NCBI RefSeq assembly: GCF_000717185.1
Contig: NZ_JNYE01000124.1
Location: 1-20,704, forward strand
Reading direction: 5' to 3'
DNA from: Kitasatospora phosalacinea
GTDB lineage: Bacteria; Actinomycetota; Actinomycetes; Streptomycetales; Streptomycetaceae
Length of the DNA: 20,704 nucleotides
A program made the position numbers and the translations under genes. Below, in pieces: positions 14,673-20,704 of the stretch; the first letter of the stretch is position 1, and every line of letters begins with the position of its first letter. The notes under the pieces were generated by a model, which ran no database searches, was not told the origin of the DNA, and saw nothing but the letters and a program-made list of their open reading frames with translations.

Positions 14673-16790
14673 ATGACGACCGAGAAGCCGCACGACACCT
14701 TCCCCCGGCAGTACGCCCGCACCGGGCGCTTCACCGCGGGCGCGCCCCGCTCGTTCAGCATCTCCCCGGACGGCGCCCGGGTGCTGTTCCTGCGCTCCCG
14801 CGGCGAGCAGCGGCCCGCCAACCTGCTGTGGCGCCTCGACGTCGCCACCGGCGCGGAGAGCGTCCTCGCCGACCCCGAGGCGCTGCTCGGCGGCGGCGCG
14901 GAGGAGCTGTCCGCCGCCGAGCGGGCCCGCCGCGAGCGCAGCCGGGAGACCTCCGCCGGGATCGTCGGCTACGCCCTGGACGCGGCCGGCCGCACCGCCG
15001 CCTTCGCGCTCTCCGGGCGGCTGTTCGCGGTCGACACCGCCAGCGGCGCGGCCCGCGAACTGCCCGCCGCCACCCCGCTGCTGGACCCGCGGCCCAGCCC
15101 CGACGGCGCGCACGTCGCGTACGCCACCCCGGGCGGCGAGCTGCGGGTGAGCGCCGCCGACGGCAGCGGCGACCGGCTGCTGGCCGGGCCCGAGGCGGAC
15201 GGGGTCAGCTGGGGGCAGGCCGAGTTCATCGCGCAGGAGGAGATGGGCCGCGACCGCGGCCACTGGTGGGCCCCCGACAGCAGCGCGCTGCTGGCCGCCC
15301 GGGTCGACGACACCCCGGTGCGCCGCTGGTGGATCGCCGACCCGGCCAACCCCGGCCGCCCGCCGGTCGAGGTCGCCTACCCGGCGGCCGGGACGCCCAA
15401 CGCCGAGGTCGGGCTCTGGCTGCTCGGCCTGGACGGCACCCGCACCGAGATCCGCTGGGACCGCGCGGCGTACCCGTACCTGGCCCGGGTGCACTGGTCG
15501 GCGGGCGGGCCGCCGCTGCTCCAGGTGCAGGCCCGCGACCAGCGCGAACAGCTGGTCCTGGAGGCCGACCCCGCGACCGGGGCGACCACCGTGCTGGTCA
15601 CCGAGCGGGACGCGGACTGGCTGGAGCTGTTCGGCGGCGTGCCGGTGCGCCGGGCCGACGGGCAGCTGGTGCGGATCACCGACCGGGACGGTGCCCGCGT
15701 CCTGACCGTCGGCGAGAAGGCGCTCACCGACGCCGGACTGCACGTCCGCTCGGTGCTCGGCACCGACGGCGAGGACGTGCTGTTCACCGCCTCCGCCGGG
15801 GCCGCCGAGTTCGAGCGCCGCCCGCCCGGCTGGCTCGGCGTCTTCGAGGCCGGGCCGGACGGCGTGCGGGAGGTCGGCGACGGCGCGCTCGGCGCGGTGC
15901 GCGGCGCGGGCACCACGGTGCTCACCACCGCCGACCCGCTGCGCCCCGGCTCCACCGTCACCGTGCACCGCGAGGGCGCCGAACCGCTGCGGGTCGCCTC
16001 GCACGCGGCGACCCCGCTGATCACCGCCCGGCCGGTGTTCCGGTTCGCGGGCGAGCGGCGGATCCCCTGCGCGGTGCTGCTGCCCACCGGCTACGACCCC
16101 GACGTCGACGGCGAGCTGCCCGTCCTGATGGACCCGTACGGCGGCCCGCACGGGCAGCGGGTGGTGCAGGCGCACAACCCGCACCTGGTCTCGCAGTGGT
16201 TCGCCGACCAGGGCTTCGCGGTGATCGTCGCCGACGGGCGCGGCACCCCCGGGCACAGCCCCGGCTGGGAGAAGTCGATCAACCGGCGCACCGCCGAGGT
16301 CTCCGTCCAGGACCAGGTCGACGCGCTGCACGCGCTCGCCGAGCAGTTCCCGCTCGACCTGGCCAGGGTCGCGATCCGCGGCTGGTCGTACGGCGGCTAC
16401 CTGGCCGCCGCCGCGGTGCTCCGCGCACCGGACGTCTTCCACGCCGCGGTGGCCGGGGCGCCCGTCACCGAGCACGACCTGTACGACACCCACTACACCG
16501 AGCGCTACTACGGCGACCCGAACGCCGAGCCCGAGGTCTACCGGGCCAACTCGCTGGTGGAGATGGCCCCTTCGCTGCGCCGGCCGCTGATGGTCGTGCA
16601 CGGCCTCGCCGACGACAACGTGGTGGTCGCGCACAGCCTGCGGCTGTCCACCGCGCTGCTCGCCGCCGGGCGCCCGCACACCGTGCTGCCGCTGTCCGGG
16701 GTGACCCACATGACCCCGCAGGAGCAGGTCGCGGAGAACCTGCTGCTGCTCCAGGTCCGCTTCCTGAAGGAGTCGCTCGGCCTGCTGTGA
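14673..16790 (+). CDS. S9 family peptidase, dipeptidyl-peptidase IV-like
   Basis: This 705-aa serine peptidase is expected to release dipeptides from peptide N-termini. The N-terminal ~450 residues form the DPP-IV-type beta-propeller with repeated strands such as SPDGARVLFLRS and SPDGAHVAYATPGG. The glutamate pair that in DPP-IV enzymes holds the free N-terminus is present as AQEEMGR (E189/E190). The C-terminal alpha/beta-hydrolase domain has the nucleophile in GWSYGG (S572), the acid in GLADDNV (D647) and the histidine in VTHM (H679), in the usual order and spacing. No signal peptide is seen, so it is probably cytoplasmic and would process imported peptides. The frame is open back to 14520, but the ATG at 14673 with an ideally placed TAGGGT suggests a leaderless start there. 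A small hairpin overlaps the stop. Confidence 0.94.
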   Translation: MTTEKPHDTFPRQYARTGRFTAGAPRSFSISPDGARVLFLRSRGEQRPANLLWRLDVATGAESVLADPEALLGGGAEELSAAERARRERSRETSAGIVGYALDAAGRTAAFALSGRLFAVDTASGAARELPAATPLLDPRPSPDGAHVAYATPGGELRVSAADGSGDRLLAGPEADGVSWGQAEFIAQEEMGRDRGHWWAPDSSALLAARVDDTPVRRWWIADPANPGRPPVEVAYPAAGTPNAEVGLWLLGLDGTRTEIRWDRAAYPYLARVHWSAGGPPLLQVQARDQREQLVLEADPATGATTVLVTERDADWLELFGGVPVRRADGQLVRITDRDGARVLTVGEKALTDAGLHVRSVLGTDGEDVLFTASAGAAEFERRPPGWLGVFEAGPDGVREVGDGALGAVRGAGTTVLTTADPLRPGSTVTVHREGAEPLRVASHAATPLITARPVFRFAGERRIPCAVLLPTGYDPDVDGELPVLMDPYGGPHGQRVVQAHNPHLVSQWFADQGFAVIVADGRGTPGHSPGWEKSINRRTAEVSVQDQVDALHALAEQFPLDLARVAIRGWSYGGYLAAAAVLRAPDVFHAAVAGAPVTEHDLYDTHYTERYYGDPNAEPEVYRANSLVEMAPSLRRPLMVVHGLADDNVVVAHSLRLSTALLAAGRPHTVLPLSGVTHMTPQEQVAENLLLLQVRFLKESLGLL

Positions 16791-16803
16791 CGGCCGCCGT
16801 CAC
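16787..16803. terminator. Inverted repeat at the S9 peptidase stop: small terminator or operator
   Basis: GTGACGG (16787-16793) and CCGTCAC (16797-16803) are perfect inverted copies around a 3-nt centre and overlap the TGA stop. The stem is short for a terminator. Its outer TGAC/GTCA ends resemble those of the inverted repeat at 16814-16825, so it may instead be a regulator binding site for the downstream operon. Confidence 0.4.
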
Positions 16804-16813
16804 GGCCCGCCCG

Positions 16814-16825
16814 TGACATCCGTCA
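16814..16825. promoter_or_regulatory. Candidate response-regulator operator upstream of the exporter operon
   Basis: TGAC-ATCC-GTCA is an inverted repeat about 100 bp upstream of the exporter ATPase start and next to another TGAC...GTCA repeat. NarL/DesR-type regulators bind short inverted repeats of this kind, and one is encoded at the end of this operon. Autoregulation is therefore plausible but inferred. Confidence 0.4.
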
Positions 16826-16922
16826 TGCGGAGGCCACGACGGCGGGCACTGCCGCGGACACCCCCGTTCCGAGGAGCCTTGAGGAGTCGGAAGAAGGACG
16901 ACTTCGAAGGGACTTGGTCCAG

Positions 16923-17906
16923 ATGGCGACGGGAACGGGGGAGGTCGCGGCCTTCCGGAACGTCAGCAAGAGCTACGGCCGGGTGAAGGCGGTGAACGGC
17001 CTCGACCTGGTGCTGCGACCCGGCGAGACGGTCGCCCTGCTCGGCCCGAACGGCGCGGGCAAGTCCAGCAGCCTCGACCTGCTGCTGGGCCTGCGCGAAC
17101 CCGACAGCGGCACCGTCGAACTGTTCGGCGGCACCCCGCGGGCCGCGATCACGGCCGGCCGGGTCGGCGCGATGCTGCAGAGCGGCGGCCTGATGAGCGA
17201 CGTCAAGGTCCGCGAGATCGTCGAACTGGCCTGCAGGGTCCACCCCCGCGGCCACGGCGTCGACCGGGTGCTGGCCACCGCCGGGATCACCGAACTCGCC
17301 GACCGCCGGGTCGACAAGCTCTCCGGCGGCCAGGAGCAGCGCGTCCGCTTCGCCCTCGCGGTGGCCGGGGCCAACGACCTGATCGTCCTGGACGAACCCA
17401 CCACCGGCATGGACGTCTCGGTCCGCCGCCAGTTCTGGGACGCCATGCGCGCCCAGGCCGACGCCGGGCGCACCGTGCTGTTCGCCACCCACTACCTGGA
17501 GGAGGCCGACTCCGTCGCCGACCGCGTCCTGGTCCTGCACCGGGGCCGGCTGATCGCCGACGGCTCCTCCGCCGAGATCAAGGCCCGGGCCGGGGCCCGC
17601 CGGATCGGCTTCGAGCTGCACCCCGCCGACGGCGCCCCCGCCGGCCCCGACTTCGACGAGGCGGTGCTGCGCGCCCTGCCCGGCACCGTCGGCCTGGACG
17701 TCAGCACCCGCGCCGACGGCGTGCGCACCGTCCGGATCCGCTCCGCCGACGCCGACGCGGGCGTCGCCGCGCTGTACGCGGCGGGCTACCACCCGCGCGG
17801 GCTGGAGGTCACCAGCCTCGGCCTGGAGCAGGCGTTCCTCACCATCACCGGGGAGCAGGACCGCACCGAGAGCCGCACCGAGAGCGAAGAGGAGTACGTC
17901 CGATGA
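16923..17906 (+). CDS. ABC-2 type exporter ATP-binding protein
   Basis: This 327-aa ATPase would drive export of an unknown substrate (drug, lipid or peptide) with the membrane protein encoded next. Walker A GPNGAGKS is at residues 41-48. The signature LSGGQEQR starts at 133. Walker B LIVLDEPTTGMD has D157 followed by the catalytic E158, and the H-loop is FATHYLEEAD. A ~95-residue C-terminal accessory domain follows, as in DrrA/CcmA-like exporters. The frame is open to a TTG at 16914, but the ATG at 16923 has GAAGGGA about 10 nt upstream and gives a normal N-terminus (MATGTGEVAAF). The tail contains a repeated TESRTESE stretch. The stop overlaps the permease start by 4 bp (ATGA). It leads a four-gene module with a sensor kinase and regulator. 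Confidence 0.94.
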   Translation: MATGTGEVAAFRNVSKSYGRVKAVNGLDLVLRPGETVALLGPNGAGKSSSLDLLLGLREPDSGTVELFGGTPRAAITAGRVGAMLQSGGLMSDVKVREIVELACRVHPRGHGVDRVLATAGITELADRRVDKLSGGQEQRVRFALAVAGANDLIVLDEPTTGMDVSVRRQFWDAMRAQADAGRTVLFATHYLEEADSVADRVLVLHRGRLIADGSSAEIKARAGARRIGFELHPADGAPAGPDFDEAVLRALPGTVGLDVSTRADGVRTVRIRSADADAGVAALYAAGYHPRGLEVTSLGLEQAFLTITGEQDRTESRTESEEEYVR

Positions 17907-18625
17907 CCACCCTGGTCCGGCTGGAGATCCTGCGCACCCTGCGCAACAAGCGGTACCTGATGTTCACCGTGCTCTACCCCGCCCTGCTGTACGTCTTCTT
18001 CATCAGCGCCTACGGCAACGGCGGCACGGTGGCGAACGGGGTCGCCGCCAAGTCGTACTTCATGGTCTCGATGGCCACCTTCGGCGCGGTCGGCGCCGTC
18101 CTGACCGGCTCCGCGCAGCGCATCTCGCTGGAGCGCAAGAGCGGCTGGACCCGCCAGCTGCGGCTCACCGCCCTGCCCGGCCGCGCCTACACCCTCGGCA
18201 AGATCGCCGCCTGCGCGGTCACCACGCTGCCCGCGATCGTCGTGGTCTTCGCGATCGGCGCGGTCGAGGGCGTCGACCTCACCGCCGTCCAGTGGCTCGG
18301 CCTGGCCGCCGCCCTGTGGCTCGGCAGCTTCGTCTTCGCCGCGCTCGGCGTCGCCCTCGGCTACGCCGCCGAACCGGACGCCGTCCAGCCCGTCGTGATG
18401 ATCGTCTACATGCTGATGGCGCTGTTCGGCGGCACCTGGTTCCCGGTCAGCGACTCGCTGAGGACCTACGCCCGGTTCAACCCGGTCTACGACTACAACC
18501 AGCTGGCCTCGTTCGTCCACGGCGAGGGCGTGGCGGCCCTCCCGATCGTCGCGCTCGCCGCCTTCCTGGTGCTGTTCACCGCCGCCGCGGCCGCCCTGTA
18601 CCGCAAGGACGCGCGGCGGGCATGA
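17903..18625 (+). CDS. ABC-2 type exporter permease
   Basis: This 240-aa membrane protein would form the translocation path of the exporter with the ATPase upstream. Six helices are likely: YLMFTVLYPALLYVFFISA, FMVSMATFGAVGAVLTG, IAACAVTTLPAIVVVFAIGA, WLGLAAALWLGSFVFAALG, VVMIVYMLMALFGGTWF and LPIVALAAFLVLFTAAAA. The cytoplasmic loop after helix 2 (QRISLERKSGWTRQLRLT) is typical of ABC-2 permeases of the YvfS type. The ATG overlaps the ATPase stop (ATGA) and is preceded by GAGGAG. Its own stop overlaps the kinase ATG in the same way, so all three genes are tightly coupled. The substrate cannot be deduced from the sequence. Confidence 0.93.
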   Translation: MTTLVRLEILRTLRNKRYLMFTVLYPALLYVFFISAYGNGGTVANGVAAKSYFMVSMATFGAVGAVLTGSAQRISLERKSGWTRQLRLTALPGRAYTLGKIAACAVTTLPAIVVVFAIGAVEGVDLTAVQWLGLAAALWLGSFVFAALGVALGYAAEPDAVQPVVMIVYMLMALFGGTWFPVSDSLRTYARFNPVYDYNQLASFVHGEGVAALPIVALAAFLVLFTAAAAALYRKDARRA

Positions 18626-19899
18626 TGGCCCGCATGCAGAACACCGCACCGGCCCGCCACCCCGAGCAGGACGGGGAGGACGGGCCGGACGGCCGCTGGG
18701 CCACGTACCCCGGCGCGCCCGTCGACACCCGGCGGCAACTGCTGGCCAAGCTCGCCTGGACGTCCATCTGGGCGCTCTACCTGGCCTACCCCGTCCAGGA
18801 CCTGACGACCGGCCAGCACTCCCCGGCGGCGAGCGCCGCCGGGGGCGTCGCGCTGGCGGCCTTCCTGGCCTGCTACCTGTCGCTGATCGTGATCCGCAAC
18901 CACCCGGGCTTCCGGCGGGCCCGGCGCTACCTGCCGCTCGCCCTGATGGCCGCGATCGCCGTCGTCACCTCGTACGCCCTGGGCGAGGCCTGGCTGACCC
19001 TGTTCACGTACACCTCGGTGTGCGCCTCGGTGATCCTCCCCGGCCGCTACGGCCTGGTCGGCGTCCTCGGCACCACCGGCCTCTTCGCCCTCGTCGGGCT
19101 CACCAGCGGCGCCGACGCCGAGACCCTGGTCAGCATCGGCCTGCCCTGCCTGATGGCCGGACTCGCCATGCTCGCCATGCAGCGCCTGGTCGCCACCATG
19201 CGCGAACTGCGCGAGGCCCGGGCCGCCGTCGCCCACCTCGCCGCCTCCGAGGAACGGCTGCGCCTCGCCCGCGACCTGCACGACCTGCTCGGCCACTCGC
19301 TCTCGCTGATCGCCATCAAGGGCGAACTCACCGGACGCCTGATGGACGCCGGGAAGACCGACGCCGCCCGCGCCCAGGTCGCCGACATCGAGCAGGTCGC
19401 CCGGCAGTCCCTCGCCGACGTCCGCAGCGCCGTCAGCGGCTTCCGCCGCCCCACCCTGCCGGTCGAACTCGCCGCCGCCCGCACCGCGCTGTCGGCCAGC
19501 CAGATCGCCCTCGACGCCGACCCCCGGCTCGCCGAGGACCGCCCCGGCCTCGGCGCCGAGGAGTCCGGCGTGCTCGCCTGGGCGCTGCGCGAGGCCGTCA
19601 CCAACGTCGTCCGGCACGGCGCCGGGGCCACCCGGTGCACCGTCCACCTCGACGAGACCTGGGAGGAGGACGGCCGCTACGCCGTCCTGGAGGTCGTCGA
19701 CAACGGCGCCGGACCGGGCAAGTCCGGTGCCGGGAACGGCCTTTCCGGCCTCGGCGAGCGCCTGGAGCAGGTCGGCGGACGCCTGGACGCCGGCCCCGCC
19801 GACCGCGGCCGGGGCTTCCGGCTGCGCGCCCTCGTCCCGCTGCGGCCCGGCCCCAGCGGGGAGGCCTCCGGGGGCGAACGCCCGGGCGGGGAAGGGTAA
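18622..19899 (+). CDS. DesK/NarX-type sensor histidine kinase
   Basis: This 425-aa membrane kinase has a polar N-terminus of about 40 residues and five or six hydrophobic helices between about 41 and 188. A coiled linker (MRELREARAAVAHLAASEER) leads to the HisKA_3 dimerisation helix RLARDLHDLLGHSLS, with H220 as the phosphorylated histidine. The ATP-binding domain has the N-box EAVTNVVRHG (N328) and the G-box DNGAG (D360), then GLSGLGERLEQVGG. The layout matches DesK-like kinases, which sense membrane state or cell-envelope ligands through their helices. The start ATG overlaps the permease stop (ATGA); a downstream ATG (18634) is possible. Physical coupling to the exporter genes suggests that it senses the exporter or its substrate. 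The response regulator follows after 13 bp. Confidence 0.94.
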   Translation: MMARMQNTAPARHPEQDGEDGPDGRWATYPGAPVDTRRQLLAKLAWTSIWALYLAYPVQDLTTGQHSPAASAAGGVALAAFLACYLSLIVIRNHPGFRRARRYLPLALMAAIAVVTSYALGEAWLTLFTYTSVCASVILPGRYGLVGVLGTTGLFALVGLTSGADAETLVSIGLPCLMAGLAMLAMQRLVATMRELREARAAVAHLAASEERLRLARDLHDLLGHSLSLIAIKGELTGRLMDAGKTDAARAQVADIEQVARQSLADVRSAVSGFRRPTLPVELAAARTALSASQIALDADPRLAEDRPGLGAEESGVLAWALREAVTNVVRHGAGATRCTVHLDETWEEDGRYAVLEVVDNGAGPGKSGAGNGLSGLGERLEQVGGRLDAGPADRGRGFRLRALVPLRPGPSGEASGGERPGGEG

Positions 19900-19905
19900 T
19901 AGGCT
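19900..19905 (+). promoter_or_regulatory. Candidate -10 box in front of the response regulator
   Basis: TAGGCT directly follows the kinase TAA stop and ends 7 nt before the GTG at 19913. It has the same geometry as the hexamers before mshB and the S9 peptidase gene. The nearest SD-like run (GAAGGG, 19891-19896) is 16 nt from the GTG. It would allow a separate leaderless transcript of the regulator. Confidence 0.42.
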
Positions 19906-19912
19906 GCCCGAC

Positions 19913-20542
19913 GTGACGGACGGAACGGGTGGACGACCGGTGCGAGTGCTGCTCGCCGAGGACCAGGGCATGGTGCGGGAGGCGCTCGCCGCGCTGCTCT
20001 CGCTGGAGGACGACCTGGAGGTGGTCGCCCAGGTCTCCCGCGGCGACGAGGTCGCGGCCGCGGTGACCGAGCACCGGGTCGACGTCGCTGTCCTCGACAT
20101 CGAGATGCCCGGCATGACCGGCATCGACGCCTGCGCGGAGGTCCGGCGGGCCCGGCCGCAGACCAAGGTCGTCATCGCCACCACCTTCGGGCGGCCCGGC
20201 TACCTGCGCCGGGCGATGGAGTCCGGGGCCGACGCCTTCCTGGTCAAGGACGCCCCCGCCGCGGAACTCGCCGAGGCGATCAGGCGGGTGCTGCGCGGCG
20301 AGAAGGTCATCGACCCCACGCTCGCCGCGGCCGCCCTCTCGGAGGGGGCCAACCCGCTCACCGGCCGCGAGCGCGACGTGCTGGCCGCCGCGGCGGACGG
20401 CGCGGTGAACGCGGAGATCGCGGCCCGGCTGCACCTCTCCGAGGGCACGGTGCGCAACTACCTGTCGATGGCGATCCAGAAGACGGCGGCCCGCAACCGG
20501 GCGGAGGCGGTGCGGGTCGCGCGGGAGAAGGGCTGGCTGTGA
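19913..20542 (+). CDS. NarL/DesR-family response regulator
   Basis: This 209-aa regulator is the partner of the kinase just upstream. The receiver domain has the acidic pair E16/D17, the phosphoacceptor D62 in VLDIEMPG, T90 in ATTF and K112 in FLVKD. The C-terminal LuxR-type helix-turn-helix (about 146-209) reads LTGRERDVL ... EIAARLHLSEGTVRNYLS. It would bind inverted repeats as a phosphorylated dimer, possibly those at 16787-16825. The start is chosen as GTG 19913 because of the -10-like TAGGCT 7 nt upstream. A GTG at 19940 (giving MRVLLAEDQ) would match the usual start of the family and cannot be excluded. The frame is open far upstream into the kinase gene, but that part is not regulator sequence. 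A 17-bp inverted repeat follows 16 bp after the stop. Confidence 0.93.
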   Translation: MTDGTGGRPVRVLLAEDQGMVREALAALLSLEDDLEVVAQVSRGDEVAAAVTEHRVDVAVLDIEMPGMTGIDACAEVRRARPQTKVVIATTFGRPGYLRRAMESGADAFLVKDAPAAELAEAIRRVLRGEKVIDPTLAAAALSEGANPLTGRERDVLAAAADGAVNAEIAARLHLSEGTVRNYLSMAIQKTAARNRAEAVRVAREKGWL

Positions 20543-20558
20543 GGGGAGGCCGGGGGCG

Positions 20559-20611
20559 CTAGTGCCGCGTCAGGCGTCGTGACGGGCGAAGGTTGCCTGA
20601 CGCGGCACTAG
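20559..20611. terminator. 17-bp perfect inverted repeat with CTAG at both outer ends
   Basis: Positions 20559-20575 pair exactly with 20595-20611 across a 19-nt loop. The arms begin and end in CTAG, a tetranucleotide rare in this kind of genome. It lies 16 bp after the response-regulator stop and could terminate transcription from both sides. Long perfect arms followed by a composition change could also mark the end of a mobile element. Confidence 0.6.
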
Positions 20612-20652
20612 ATGATTGATGCCAAGGGCTAGACGAGTAGTTCCGAAGTGGG

Positions 20653-20703
20653 TCAGTGGTCGTAGGCGATGAGTGATCGGGTGACGGGTTGGCCGGTGGT
20701 GCG
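20653..20703 (-). CDS. Possible C-terminal end of an unidentified convergent gene
   Basis: On the minus strand a frame entering from the right edge encodes RTTGQPVTRSLIAYDH and stops at 20653. Only 16 residues are visible, so neither the gene nor its family can be confirmed. A transposase end is a guess prompted by the inverted repeat 41 bp further on. The stretch between 20612 and 20652 holds nothing else that I can identify. Confidence 0.22.
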   Translation of the reverse strand, partial: RTTGQPVTRSLIAYDH

Positions 20704-20704
20704 G

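Noticed and set aside
14175..16709. 844-residue open frame antisense to the S9 peptidase gene
   Set aside because: It is low-complexity and Gly/Ala/Arg/Val-rich, with no domain or SD, and is the mirror of a gene with a complete catalytic triad. Long antisense frames follow from very high third-position GC.
18493..20184. 563-residue antisense frame across the kinase and regulator genes
   Set aside because: It crosses two well-defined plus-strand genes and shows only compositional bias.

Overview
The window is very GC-rich and tightly packed, uses GTG and TTG starts freely, and carries mshB (mycothiol biosynthesis), Opp/Dpp-type peptide transporters and long low-complexity antisense reading frames. 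Together these point to a filamentous actinomycete of the Streptomyces/Kitasatospora group. This is inferred from gene content and composition; no rRNA, tRNA, CRISPR array or origin is visible.

Layout. (1) 1-1454, plus strand: the tail of a peptide ABC transporter operon, with a truncated OppD/DppD-type ATPase and a complete OppF/DppF-type ATPase. (2) 1519-7695, minus strand: a complete five-gene peptide ABC importer in the order permease C, binding lipoprotein, permease B, ATPase D, ATPase F. It converges on the first operon across a perfect 15-bp hairpin at 1466-1502. (3) 7696-8191: a 496-bp regulatory stretch with a candidate promoter, repeated ACTCTTG motifs, a 19-nt palindrome and a small SD-bearing mini-ORF. 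(4) 8192-9928, minus: an orphan family-5 binding lipoprotein, possibly LpqW-like. (5) 10111-14428, minus: a large proline-rich single-pass membrane protein with an external peptidoglycan-binding-like region and DPFA / TTQLF repeats, a small multi-pass membrane protein (probably DUF6113), mshB, and a 64-aa membrane protein. (6) 14673-16790, plus: a DPP-IV-like S9 peptidase, divergent from the previous group. (7) 16923-20542, plus: an ABC-2 exporter ATPase and permease followed by a DesK-like histidine kinase and a NarL/DesR-like response regulator. (8) 20543-20704: a 17-bp perfect inverted repeat with CTAG at its outer ends, then the possible end of a convergent reading frame.

How the parts fit. 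The two Opp/Dpp systems import peptides, and the S9 peptidase would cleave dipeptides from peptide N-termini. MshB makes the GlcN-Ins intermediate of mycothiol. The lpqW-like / mshB / small membrane protein neighbourhood resembles the mycobacterial Rv1166-Rv1171 region as I remember it. The right-hand four genes form a compact module, like Bacillus yvfRSTU, in which a membrane sensor probably controls its own exporter.

Most notable signals: three genes (mshB, the S9 peptidase and the response regulator) each have a TANNNT -10 hexamer exactly 7 nt before the chosen start codon and no well-placed Shine-Dalgarno, a consistent leaderless signature. The 803-aa repeat-rich membrane protein is the least explained gene. 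The candidate operators at 7750-8060 and 16787-16825, and the inverted repeat at the right edge, are not explained by the genes.
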